Source: Purshia tridentata (lineage: Eukaryota > Streptophyta > Magnoliopsida > Rosales > Rosaceae). Taken from it: a stretch of DNA of 64,000 nt. The notes under the pieces are model-generated. The model worked only from the letters and a program-made list of their open reading frames with translations. It was not told the origin of the DNA and did not search any database. The stretch is from positions 39,679 through 103,678 of the forward strand of contig QANT01004875.1 in NCBI GenBank assembly GCA_003254885.1, given 5' to 3'. Below, piece by piece: positions 50,331 through 62,377 of the stretch. Every line of letters begins with the position of its first letter. The stretch's first letter is position 1. Both the position numbers and the translations under genes were made by a program.

Positions 50331-50735
50331 GACTAATTAATGGACCTATAAGCAATTAGGTAATTGGTAAGTGGGGATTGTGGAAACTTGCAAATACATG
50401 TTAGTTCATATTATGATTATGGAAAGGATGATCGAGACTCTAGGCCTCACTCACATCACATGTGATACAATACAAGTGGCATTAAATACTATAAATAATA
50501 CATGAAAAATCATTAAGAATATATACCCCAGTAGGCCTAATTAATGTGTTACATGTCTGGGCCAAAAAATTAATGGGCCTTTAAACATGTAGGTGAGTGT
50601 GGATTGTGGAAACTTGCAAGTCATACTTCTTGGTTCATACCGTGGTTATGGAAACGATGACTCAGAGTCTAGGCCTAACCACAATTACACGTGATACAAG
50701 TGTTATAAAAAAGTACATGAAAAATTATTAAGCTG
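50331..50735. repeat. Diverged tandem duplication of about 180 bp
   Basis: The block from attaatggacctataagcaa (about 50336) through ggattgtggaaacttgcaa, ctaggcct and acatgaaaaatcattaag recurs from attaatgggcctttaaacat (about 50568) through the same landmarks to about 50733. The offset is about 230 bp and identity is perhaps 75-80 per cent with indels. No ORF. The sequence between copies is unrelated. Confidence 0.75.
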
Positions 50736-53274
50736 AGCCCAATATTCATCTTGTCAAAGTGAAGAAGGGAGAGAAGATCTGCAAGCCCACACTCGATGCC
50801 GCATTTAATGCCATATGGAAGTAGAATGTATGTGTGTCCCAAATAAATGGCTTGACCTAGACTAAAATTATATAATTTAACCTTTTACTTTTCTCACAAA
50901 ATTATGATGAGTTTCAAATATAATATATAATATAGATTAAATTGTACACTTGAGATATTACACAAGTATTATTGATCAATAAATTCATATATTTAATATT
51001 ATTGATAAATATTTTTAGAACAAATCTTAGAAGAGAAACACTAATCACCTTTTCTTCTTTTTTCTTATATTTATTTTATAGATCACCCTTTAAAGTTTAC
51101 ATTTGTAAAAAATGAATTAAGTCAAAAATAATTTAGTTATCTAGGTAATTGTTTTTATATAAATAGACAGTAAATCTAACCGCTATCAAAATTGTGTATT
51201 GATGGCTAAATGATTTTTAATGTAGATGATGTTTGATAAAGATTATTTTTAAAAAATAAACTATAATATGATCGATTTCGATCATGTAACTGTATCGCGA
51301 GATGAGCAAAAGAAAAGAAAAGTAAATAGAAATTGTAGGTAGTATATATTTCTCAACCTAGAAAATGAATTACACCTAATTAATGGACTAGTTGGGATGA
51401 GGAGTTAGACTTTAAACATACAGACAGAGTCAGTTTGGTTCTTACTCAAAACTTCACAATCATTCATTCAAGTGATTCCTTCTATGGCGTGCGAAAGCAC
51501 AAATCAGTGCGGTGGTGGCTAATAAAGCGATGAGGTGAGGGTCTAGAATCCTTCTATGGTTATGTGAATGTGATCAACTAAAGTCATTTTATTTAATTGT
51601 CATGGAAAACATAAAGTTAATTGAACATTTGTTGTCCAAACGCAAATCGGTACAACTTTGGTTGAACGCTGATGCCTTCTTTCTATAATTGTGTGGATGT
51701 GATTATTTAAAGCCCTTTACAATACCATTTTACCAGCAATAAAACAATTAATATTTATACACTTTAAGTTTAACAACATCTCTTTATATATTAGTCATGT
51801 GACCATTTATTGTGAGAAGAAAAATGTATACATTCGTTATATGTAAATTTTTTTCACATTATTAATAGAGATAGAATTAATCTACTTAAGTGTCAAATTT
51901 TCATATATCCTCAATTTGTCTTTTTTTTTTGTTGTTGTCTCCTTATATTAATAACAATATATATGTGTGTGTGTATAATATATGTGTGTATATAATGAAA
52001 ATTTGGACTCATTAGACGTGTGGTTTACAATGAATTCCATGCAAGTCATCCTGAGAAAATGATAGAATGGGACAGATATTGTAACATGCCAGCTTAGTAT
52101 GTATAGATCTTCTCCACAGGTTCATGCAGGCAGCTGGGATGTGTAAGCTGAATGGATTGGATTGAATTCATGACTGGTTTTTATATTATGGGTTTCCAAG
52201 CCAATTATAAAATAGACTTTTTAACTTTTTATTTATGTATATATACTATTCAGATAATAAAAAAAACCCTATATAATTTGAGTCTTATATAATGTATAAA
52301 TATATAAATAATTTATAAAATATACAAGTCCTCAACATTTTAAAGTGTAAAGAGATTGATTTGTTCACTTACCTACCCTTAGAGTCACCACCATTAAATA
52401 GGATTGGACTGAGTTTTGTTTTAGCAAATGGCCACAGGTAGCAGTCCTTGTGGAAAATTTAATAAATGGACTATATAGGCACGCTGGTGTACATGCATTG
52501 AAATTGAAAAGTCAGGTCCTAAAAGTATGTACTTCTGCCTTCCAAAAATGTATTTTGCCGTTTGATTACTGCCACCTCTGCCTAGTCTCCCTACCCACGA
52601 GTATTAGAATTAGACACTTTTTTCTTTTTCCGTACACTAATTTTATTTTCATTTTCGTCTCTTCAAAATTTATCTCAAGTTCTATATTATTTGAAATCGT
52701 TAAGTCCTTTAATACAATCATTTAAATTTATGATGAAATTGCCCTGTCACTTCATCAATTCAAACAAAATAATTATCAAACTTAATAAAATCTTAGGTAG
52801 AAAAATATAACTTTAAACTTTTATGAGATAAAATTATAATTTTTCGAGGTTTATATATAAGAAAGTATGATACTCATTTACTTACAAGATAGTTGCAACC
52901 AAACAAATCGTGTTGCATTCAATTTTCAAGTTGACCAAAGTATGTGCTCGTACTACACAGTCTGCTTTCTCACTTGCATGCACTTGTATTGATTTACGAG
53001 GAAACCCACATTTTGTCTTGTCTTGTTGATTTTACTAATGTTATTCCCTTTAATTTGATCCATACTAATTAGTCTTCTTCATGTGTGCCTGATCGAGTTG
53101 GGTCCCAATCAGCAACTGTGGATACAATTTTCAATAATTTTGTTCATTTTATTCTTCATGAAGGATGAAACTCAACTCTTTTTGTAAGTATATGAGATTG
53201 TGAGATATAAGCATGCTAATTAGTATGATATACATTGTTAGTCAATTTATTAAAAGATTGTCTAAAAAGAGTGT
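50736..53274. other. Gene-free AT-rich DNA
   Basis: No credible exons. TG/TA-rich low-complexity sequence at about 51955-51995. A short GC-richer patch at 51.47-51.53 kb (tggcgtgcgaaagcacaaat) shows no gene structure. Confidence 0.45.
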
Positions 53275-53375
53275 TAATTAAGTCACCATATTAATATTTA
53301 ATATTTACCCCAGTAATTAAGTCACCATATTAATAGTTCTTTTTTTTTTTGGCCAAGTCACCATATTAATAGTTC
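53275..53375 (-). mobile_element. Micro-retroposon: 15 bp T(n)ggcc insert between perfect 21 bp direct repeats, inside an older 40 bp repeat
   Basis: A 21 bp word starting aagtcaccatattaatagtt occurs at 53319-53339 and, identically, at 53355-53375. Between the copies lie only 15 bp, eleven T and ggcc (on the minus strand, GGCC followed by an A-tail). A further copy of taattaagtcaccatattaa sits 40 bp upstream (53275), so the insertion hit the second unit of a pre-existing 40 bp duplication. Confidence 0.75.
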
Positions 53376-55118
53376 AAACAAGCCAAAAAGTACTAAAAGA
53401 CACAACACCCAAAGCAAAACTCCCATTCATTATAGAAGGTTAATTAAATATATATTCTTTCTTACACTATATATCTTTTTTTTTATTTTTTATTTTTATT
53501 TTTTATTACGGCAAGTCTCAATGGACTTTTTCTCTGTTGATTGGAATTTGGAAATGAAGGAAGCCTGTATTGCAAGAAATTAGTTAAAATTAATAGAGGA
53601 GTATTTAATTAGGTCAATTATAAACTACTAGATAGTTGGTAAGTATTGAATGTTTTCTTTAGATGAGAAATTTAGGATTGAACATCATACCACACGAGTC
53701 AGCACGTACTCAGAAATTTGAACTTTTAAGTACCAACATACAGCTAACTAGCTAGTTATTTGTCAAGGGTCTAAATTAAGACAGCTTTGTAATTTCATTA
53801 GCAACTTCATTTATTTTCTTTGAATCCAAATTGTCAACGTACCTTAATAATATTCCACGTGTGTACGTACATATCTGAGTCATCTGACTAGTTGTTTTGA
53901 ACCAAAACTACTGTTTTTTTTTCTTTAATTTTTGAATTATAACTTTACATTTTTCCAGTTTGCTTGTCTCGCTAAATTTTGGCGTGATGAAGAAGGGTAA
54001 GACCAACCCCAGTTTTTGACAGAATAATTTAAAGTAATTAAGTTGTTAAACAAAGGAAATTAATTTAAAAATGTGTTTTCTTGTACTATGTATTGAAAAA
54101 ATCAACCTAAATCAAAGAAATATAATTAATTATATTTGAACGATTAAAAGTATGCGTGAAACCATTGAATCAACAAACCATGAGCCACATTTATACCTTG
54201 AAATTAATCAAAGCAGTGGTCGCTGTGTGTAACTTAGTGATGGGTAAAAAGACTTTGATTTCAAGCGATCGATAGACATGTGGTCTTTACTACCTTTCAC
54301 ACTCTATCTTTCTCAATTTGAAGATTTCAGTCTAAGTGATCTCATTAATTTCCTTTAAGCTTTCCTCATAAATTCTCGGATATTTCCTTTTACATTGCAT
54401 GAATTTTCTGAATTCAAGTAAGAACAAAGCCACCTTTGCATTCCACTAACTAAATAAATACTTGATCTTGTACCATTACAGTTTATTTATATTAAATGAT
54501 GTACCTAAAGTGAAAATTAATATTATAAACTTGAATTTGATGACCTAGGGCATTAGTTAATTAATTAGCCAGATATTTGAACTCCACATATATAATGCTT
54601 ATAATTCTTTTATTTTGTGTAAACCCAAGCATATATAATAGAATCAAATGAGATGTCTCATAAATTTTGAACATTTTTGAGACATATATTGAGATCCCAT
54701 TAAATCAAATATCATTTTTTAAATTTCTTAATATACGTATATAAATGTAAATAAACAACTGTCACATCATAAAATTTATTGTAGTAAAGTGCATGCACGA
54801 CTTTTATAGTTTTTGTCAAATTGTTTATTGGTCAAACTCCAAAGTTGCATATATAAAATTGTTTGGTAGATATATTCTCTAATTAATTCGAAGGTTGCAT
54901 GGACATGCACATCATGATTCACAGGACAAGCATATGCATATTGCATATAATTAACGACCTTTCCTTATCCCATTAAGAAGACTATACTATATATATATAT
55001 ATATATATATGTGCTTCATGGTATATGCTCATCAACTGCTAATCAATGAGATTGAAGGCTATATTAATATATGAGATTGTGCATATATATAAGTTACATG
55101 TACTCTCTTACACCATTT
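53376..55118. other. Gene-free AT-rich DNA
   Basis: No credible exons. An (AT)n microsatellite lies at about 54987-55010 and a T/A-rich low-complexity stretch at about 53468-53508. Confidence 0.45.
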
Positions 55119-55148
55119 CACATGTTATTTTTGGCCAACACATGTTAT
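55119..55148 (-). mobile_element. Micro-retroposon: ttttggccaa between 10 bp direct repeats
   Basis: cacatgttat occurs at 55119-55128 and 55139-55148 with only ttttggccaa between them; on the minus strand the insert reads TTGGCCAAAA. It is the shortest of the set. Taken alone it could be chance; with the others it fits a pattern. Confidence 0.5.
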
Positions 55149-56093
55149 CTCTTTAACACATCACAAGATATAAATATGCATGTACATATAACAGGTGCGG
55201 TACGCCTCCTAATTAAGATAATGTAGTAGTACTCGTGTATAGATCATAGAAATATAGAAAAGATTCTTTTAATTTTGTGAGAAATTAAATATAACAGTTC
55301 ATACGTACATATACTGACTATATTTCGAAATAATAATTATGATATTAATAAGTGTTTGAAGGAACAAAGAAATTCAACTACCATCTATAAGGGAAAGAAA
55401 ACAACGAAGTGGAGGAAGGTTCCCAACCTTTACGGACCAATTTCACATAATATTTCCACAGAAATTCAAATTTAATCGACGGTCATCCTCTTTTATATAT
55501 ATATATATATATTATTTGAATTTAATTTATGTTATAAGTACTTGTTTCAATTCTAACTATTTATTAATTACAAATTCTAAAATTATAAATCAAAAATTTT
55601 ATTCATACTCACTTAACACATTATGAATCTATTTTATTTGTTCAAACACCCTTAAATTGATAATAATAATACACAACAAAAATTAAAATGTAAACTAAAA
55701 CAAACATACAAGAAACAAGCAGAAGATCTTTTATTTTTATTTTTGTCCTAGTTATAGCCTTTACTGCTAACCTAGTTATATAATATTTCACACAAATTAC
55801 ATGTATAATTATTGTTATTTGCAAAGAAGACCTTAATATAACTCGTGATGTTATTACGGGTATACACAATAATTTTTCCAAATTTTATTTCAGGTGCGTC
55901 CAATATCATATTCATAAAATGACCCCCAATACTAGTCATGCAGCTCCTATAAATAGAGCTATCCCCTCTTGCATGTTTTCAGCAACCAAGCAAATCGAGA
56001 GAAGTACTACACTCAATCGATCGATCACCTTTATTTTCAAAAGCACATCCTTCAATTAAACCAAAGCTAGCTTCATCAAACAAGCAACTATAT
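55149..56093 (+). promoter_or_regulatory. Upstream region and core promoter of the FMO1-like gene
   Basis: A consensus TATA box (TATAAATA, 55948-55955) precedes a leader of about 110 bp that starts near 55980 (gcaaccaagcaaatcgagag) and runs without an intron to the ATG at 56094. Further upstream is an (AT)n run (about 55495-55511) and otherwise featureless AT-rich DNA. Confidence 0.65.
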
Positions 56094-59028
56094 ATGCCTC
56101 CGATTGTCTCAAAACATGGCATTATTGGTGCCGGAGTGAGCGGCATAGCAACCGCGAAACAGCTAGCCCATCACGACCCCATCGTCCTCGAGGCCTCTGA
56201 CTCCATTGGAGGTGTCTGGAGGCATTGCACTTACCATTCCACAAAGCTTCAGTCCTATCGCTGTGATTATGAGTTCTCTGACTTCCCTTGGCCTGACAGA
56301 AACAACCCAAGCTATCCTTCTCACCATGAGGTATTGAACTACTTGAACTCCTACGCAGAGCACTTTGATGTGCTCAAGTTCGTGAGGTTCAATTCCAAGG
56401 TGGTGGAGGTGCGCTTTGTCGGTGACTGGGAGCACCGGAGTCTCTCCACTGCACCCGGTCAGCCGGTGTGGGAAGTTGCTGTGCAGATCAATAATTCAGA
56501 CACCATTCAGGTTGTTCATCAAATATTATTTCATATCTAAATGGTATTAATTTTGCAACTGTCGACAAAGTGCCTACAAACCCTATTCTTCTTTGAAACA
56601 CAAAACAGTATAAATTAAATTCTGTGGTTTTTCTTTTCTGATTGTGGTATACAAAATATATCATTTATATAAAAGAATTATATATATACTTTTCTGATTG
56701 TTATTTTTATTGTGGTGTTATTGTTGCATGATCGATCATTTAAGTTTCCCACCATTGTTTTGCTATAGAGATCGATCATGAAAACTAATAATAATGATAC
56801 ACACACACATATATATATCATATTTGCCGATCGATCACGTTCAGTAAATATGATCATATTAATTACCTATCATATGTTAGTACTCTCACTACATAATATG
56901 ATCCAAAAATGTGTTACTCATAGTTTTGTTTAATATTCAATATGTAATTGCATATATACAACATTATCATTTCTGTATTTTAATCCTGTTTTGGCAATGA
57001 TTTTGATTTGTTTTGCTTTGCCTTATAATTGTGTATTTGTTTCAATTGATTAGTGGTACGCCTTCGAATTCCTTGTGGTTTGCATTGGGAAATATGGTGA
57101 CATACCCAAACTCCCAGAATTTGAGCACAACAAAGGCCCTGAAGTATTTGAAGGCCAGGCTTTGCATGCGCTTGATTACTGCAAACTGGACAAGGACGCA
57201 GCCTCTCAATTACTCAAGGATAAGAAGGTGGTGGTTGTTGGCTACAAAAAATCAGCCATTGATTTAGCTCTGGAGTGTGCCGAGGTAAATCAAGGTAAGT
57301 AATATATTATACATATGAAGCTCAACAACATGACATCTTTTTAACAACAAAATTCCAACCCTGTTTTGGGCATATATGCTGAATTAATTTCCATAAATTT
57401 GGAGGGTCCCTTGCCCCAGCTGGCCCAAAATATTCCAATAATTTCGTCAAAAAAGAAAAAGTTAGGACAAGTAGTTGTCATTTTCCACGTTATGGGGTTG
57501 GAATTTGCATGGCTAAGTATAGATTGTACGCAAGTCAAAGTGTTATACACATAGGCTCAGATCGCGTGGTCAGAGTGTCAAAGGAAGTAACAATTAAGAT
57601 GGTTTTGAGTCTTTTGACTGCTTGACTGCACATGTTTTCAACCATTCGAAATCACTAGATCATTTAATGCCACAATATTAGATTTTGACTTAACAACTGC
57701 TGACATCATAAATGAATTCATAATATGACTTTCAACTTTCCCACACCACCTTTATTAAGTACTTACCATTTCCTTGACCCATCTGCATAATATGCAACAC
57801 TAAGTCTACAAGTTATGTCCTAATTGGGGTAGAAAAAGGGTTGTTATATATATATATATATATAGGTTTTGCTCTTTTTTAAGCTGTTATTATCAGTGCT
57901 TATTTGTATTGACTTGAATTATTTTGGCTGTATTTTCATGAATTATTGAAGGACCAGAAGGTAAACCATGCACCATGGTAGTAAGGGCTTTACATTGGAC
58001 GGTTCCCCATTACTGGGTTTGGGGTTTGCCATTTTTCTTGTTCTATTCAACAAGGTCTTCTCAGTTTCTCCACCAAAGGCCCAACCAAACCTTCGTCAGG
58101 ACACTCCTCTGCTCCCTACTTTTATCTCCAATGGTAAATCAACACTATCAATTAACATTGGTACAGTTTCTTAATTACTCTGCAGCCAATAATAGAGTGC
58201 TAATAGAGTTGGCTGTTGTGTTATGTTTGTTCACAGAGACATGCAGTTTCAAAGTTCATTGAATCATATATACTGTGGAAGCTCCCTTTGGAGAAGTATG
58301 GACTAAAACCAGACCATCCATTTGAGGAAGACTATGCATCCTGCCAGATGGCAATCATGCCGGAGAATTTCTTCTCTGAGGCTGATAAGGGAAAGATTGT
58401 GTTCAAAAGAACAGATTCAAAATGGTGGTTTAATAAAGAAGGAATTGAATTTGATGACAACACTAAGATAAAAGCTGATGTTGTGGTCTTTGCAACTGGT
58501 TATGATGGTAAGAAAAAGCTTAAATCCATCTTACCAGAGCCTTTTTGCAGCTTATTGGAATACCCTTCTGGTATCATACCCTTATACAGGTAAATATAAG
58601 TACAATTATGGTTTAGATTTCAAAACATTCCAAGTCTTAGAAATATTAAAATTGGAGAGTAATACTTGGAATTTTTCTTCTGCAGGGGAACAATCCATCC
58701 TTTGATCCCGAACATGGCTTTTGTGGGTTATCTTGAGAGTGTTTCAAACCTGCACTCATCTGAATTGCGCAGCATATGGCTGGCCAGACTGCTGGATAAT
58801 AAGTTCAAGCTCCCAAGTGTGGAGCAAATGCTTGAGCAAACAACTAAAGAAGTGGAAGTCATGAAGAAAACAACCAGGTTCTACAAGAGGCATTGCATTT
58901 CTACTTTTAGCATCAACCACAGTGATGAAATTTGTGAGGAGATGGGGTGGACATCTTGGAGGAAGAATACCTGGTTGGCAGAAGCATTTAGCCCCTATGG
59001 CGGTCAAGACTATATGAAGAAAAATTGA
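56094..59028 (+). CDS. FMO1-like: Flavin-containing monooxygenase, FMO1-like
   Basis: FAD/NADPH-dependent N- or S-oxygenase. Five exons (56094-56510, 57054-57294, 57952-58133, 58237-58589, 58686-59028) give 511 aa in frame. FAD-binding GAGVSG is at 12-17, the FMO signature F171-x-G-x3-H-x3-Y181 (FEGQALHALDY) is intact, the NADPH motif reads GYKKSA (202-207), and FATGY is at 365-369. The wording (QMAIMPENFFSEADKG, RGTIHPLIPNMAFVGYLESV, RHCISTFSI) is that of the Arabidopsis FMO1 group, whose founding member makes N-hydroxypipecolic acid in systemic acquired resistance. Lys in place of the second NADPH-motif glycine also occurs there, so it is not a defect. Orthology to FMO1 itself is not proven, since the group is often multicopy. 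Convergent with PrxQ. Confidence 0.93.
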
Positions 59029-59757
59029 ACCTTTATGACCTCCTAATTTATAATTTAGAGTTACTTTACATAATAACTACGAATAAAGGAAACCTATATG
59101 GCCATATACTTAAAGAAGAATGATAATGTATGATGTACTGGCAACTCATAATATCTCAATAAAACATTTCTCCATTGTTTACTTCTGAAATTCGCACAAA
59201 AATATGATGTGGCAATATTGCACAAGAGCAAAAAGGCAGAGGGATAAACATAGGCTGCTTGCAGAGTTGTCAAGTAATTTGAATAAGCCAAATACCCTGA
59301 TGATCCACAATGACAAATTGACAATAACATTAACACTTAGAACCAGATTTATCACCGCCATCTAAGTTATGTTCTATATATGCAGCTCACAGGAAGACTT
59401 TTTCAATGGGGCATAATGCTTTGTATATACCCTCATAATGCATTGGATATGCCATCAAAGTTTTAACCTACTGGCTACAATATGAATTGAATTTTCCACA
59501 AAAAACTGATTTTCTAACTTGCAGCTAGGCCATACTTGATTTTCATTGCCAACAAATGTCACAGACTCACCATAGTTTGCTTTAATATGGCAGAAAGAAA
59601 TAATTGCTCTTTTATTTTTGAAAAGTCCAAACGTGGCCAACAGCACAAGTAATTATAATTGGCTGAGTCATACAAAAATAAGTACTTGTCTAACCCTATT
59701 CTGTAGAGATATAATGCACAGAAGGATAAAAAAACAAGCAGCTAAAGCTGGAGAGGT
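59029..59757. other. Convergent 3' ends of the FMO1-like gene and PrxQ
   Basis: 729 bp separate the two stop codons. A candidate FMO polyadenylation signal (aataaa) lies at 59083 and another (aataaaac) near 59158. For PrxQ the minus-strand 3'UTR must lie below 59757. No other gene seen. Confidence 0.5.
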
Positions 59758-61066
59758 TTAAAGGCTTTGAAGTAGTTTGAGAGTTTCGTCAATATGCTTC
59801 TCAGGTTGGAACTGGTTGTTGTAGATGAGTTGAACCACCCCATTCTTGTCAAGAACATAAGTCTGTCTCCCAGGCAATGTCCCAAAAAGATCTGATGGCA
59901 CTCCCCATTCTTTCCTCACCTTGTTACCCTCATCGCTTAGTAATGTGAATGGAAGTTTGTACTTCTTTGCAAAAGCCTACATAAATTTAAATTTGTAATT
60001 AACTCCAAGGATCATTTGTAATGGTTAAGCATACAAAGTCATAGTCAATTGTACAATTGCTCAAGCCAGAGGAATGGGGACCTCTACTAAGGCCAATTCT
60101 GCTGCACTTGCTGCATCATGTGATCAATACTAAATGATAAGAGGACTTGCATAATAGCTCAAGTAAGGAAGACCAATCATCCCAACCAAGCCTTAATTCG
60201 ATGACACTAGATAATCTAAACACATAGTTCCATACTAGAAATTTTTCACATTACCTTGTGTGATGATGGGTCATCTCCACTAATCCCGACAACCTGGGCT
60301 CCAGCTTTTTTGAACTTCTCATAAGAATCTCTGAAAGCACAAGCCTAATAAAGTATCAATTTGTCAGTGTCTGCACTAATTAAAGGTACAATCTTTATCT
60401 GGTTTTTCTCTGTTCCAGTGAGAATTGCATCTCATAAAAATGAAAACAGGAATAACTGGGAAAAACTAATGTAGGATAATCATAAGCATTATGACATTTA
60501 AGCTGACTGAAAACATACTATTAAACAAACTTTTAATGAGTAAAAATTGAGAATTTCAGGCTGCCCACAACACTAAACTAAAAGGAGAATTAAAACATAC
60601 AACAATGTTGATTTTTTTTTTAAACCTGTTTGGTGCACCCTGGGGTCTCATCAGCAGGGTAGAAATAGAGAACTACAGGCTTTCCTTTGAACTTGGAGAG
60701 GCTGACAGTTTTTCCATCCTGATCTTTCAATGTGAAGGCTGGTGGAACCTTACCCTTGTCAACCTGTCAAGAAACAAACAATCATAATTCATAACCAAGC
60801 AATAAAGCAGTCATATCCCATAAGACAAAACACAACATACTAGAACATTTGGAGCAATGTACCTTAGCACAAATGACATTCTTCCCAGAAGAAGAAGAAG
60901 GGACTGGCAAAGAGGAAGCATTGGAGAACTTGAGGCCATAAAATTGAGAATGTGATGATGATTTAAAGACTATTGGGTGGAGGGTTTGAGAAGATGGGTA
61001 GTGTCTAGGAGTTTGAGTGGGGAGTAGAGAGGGGAAGTGGTGCTTAGGAAGAGAGAGGGAAGCCAT
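59758..61066 (-). CDS. PRXQ: Peroxiredoxin Q, chloroplastic
   Basis: Thioredoxin-dependent peroxidase of the BCP/PrxQ type that removes hydrogen and alkyl peroxides in the plastid. Four exons (61066-60863, 60763-60626, 60344-60255, 59976-59758) give 216 aa in frame. Residues 1 to about 66 are a Ser/Pro-rich transit peptide, and the mature part begins near [18 protein letters not shown]. The peroxidatic Cys111 (PADETPGC) and resolving Cys116 (TKQAC) are five residues apart, the hallmark of PrxQ. The thioredoxin-fold landmarks [14 protein letters not shown] and [14 protein letters not shown] are present, and the C-terminus ends in LKLLQSL. Length matches the family (about 214-217 aa). Exon 1 encodes the transit peptide almost exactly. 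Confidence 0.96.
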
Positions 61067-61525
61067 CAGAAGAAAACCCAGAGAGGAATATGAAGAATGA
61101 GGTGTGTGGTGGATAAAACTAGTGTCCTAAACTTCTTTGAAGCCTCTTTTTTGTTGTTATTTTACTACACTTGTTGGAGGAAGATAAGGGAGAGTGTTGT
61201 GTTGGGAATGTGCTGTTGGATGTTGGGAAGAAGATGGGGATAGATTGGCTTTTGGGCGTGGACGATTGCTGACCCCAACCTTTTCTATTGCTACGATTTT
61301 ACGTGGACTATTCTCTACAATTGAGGAATGACTCAATGAGCACCCATTTGCAAAACGTTACAGCAAAGCAAGCAACAAAGTGTAATTAAGTTTATGTTTA
61401 TCTATTAATTAAGTGTAATTAATTGGAAAAATTAAGATTGGGTCCTCTTTGGGCTGTTGATTGGGCAGAATTGTTCTTTTGTGGACTTGATTGGCTGGGC
61501 TTAGAAACTTATTTAAAGAAAAAAT
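61067..61525 (-). promoter_or_regulatory. PrxQ upstream region
   Basis: Contains a GATAAG I-box at about 61182 and an ACGTGG G-box core at about 61300, both common in light-responsive plastid-protein promoters, and no clear TATA box. The functional reading is inferred. Confidence 0.35.
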
Positions 61526-61574
61526 TTTCAGCCAAAATATATATATTTTTTTTGGCCAAATTTCAGCCAAAATA
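61526..61574 (-). mobile_element. Micro-retroposon: T-rich insert ending ggccaaa between 14 bp direct repeats
   Basis: tttcagccaaaata occurs at 61526-61539 and 61561-61574, perfect over 14 bp. The 21 bp insert is a TA/T-run ending ttttggccaaa; on the minus strand it reads TTTGGCC plus an A-run. Same architecture and end word as at 47.6, 53.3 and 55.1 kb. Confidence 0.7.
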
Positions 61575-62377
61575 GTTAACTGTCCTCATTTTATCCATCT
61601 CCCAATCTTCAAAAATTTTGGTCAAATTGCAATATTTGGTCTCTAAAGTTTTAAATTTTTAATCACTTTCCACTTTTATGTAGTAATTTTAATGTTGAAA
61701 ATTTTAATCATATATTTTCATAATAATTGCAATCAAATTTCAAATATTATCTCCATTTATTTTGAAGATAAAATTTGATATAATACGTGTGTTAATCCCG
61801 TTTATTCAATCAAGACCATAATTATCTAATATCGGCTCTAATCTCAATGGACGGACCCCTCTTCTCTTGAGCCATCATGCACAAGCTAAACACTAGTGTG
61901 CTAAGTCAATTTGTACTTATTTTAGACTTGATTGTAATTATGAAAATATAAAAAAAAATTATCAAAATTGAAATGACGGGAAAGTGAAAAATGAGTGAGG
62001 TTTGAAGTTTGATTAATCTAAATAAAAACTAAACTCTCATAATTAGGCGATTAAACATGTCAAATTTTCAACGAATCCTTACATTGGAAACTTTTGCTGT
62101 TTATTTTTTGGAGCAAGGAAAAAAAATTAAAAATGAAAGGAAACCGTATAATCGTGATCCCGCGAAATATTCAAAGAAAAAGAGCGAAGCATGCTCTAAT
62201 CTAAACCGGCATTGAAGAGAAAGTTGAACCGGGCGAGTCAAACTGGTAATAAACTCTAAACCCTAAACTCACTCATTCTTTGCAGTTTGTCTCCTCAAAA
62301 ATGGAATATAGAATTGGGGTTATTGAATTGTGATCAGGATTAGGTGTTCACTGCGTTGAGTCAGGAAATATAGAGTT
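61575..62377 (+). promoter_or_regulatory. Upstream region of the 94 aa gene, with telo-box
   Basis: AT-rich up to 62.1 kb with no gene. AAACCCTA (telo-box, 62258-62265, within ctaaaccctaaactc) lies about 115 bp above the start codon, typical of house-keeping and translation-linked plant genes. No TATA box is evident. Confidence 0.55.

Noticed and set aside
57054-57294. Defect in the FMO NADPH motif (Lys where a Gly is canonical)
   Set aside because: The FMO1 group itself has this change (GFKKSA-type), so it is a family feature rather than a lesion.
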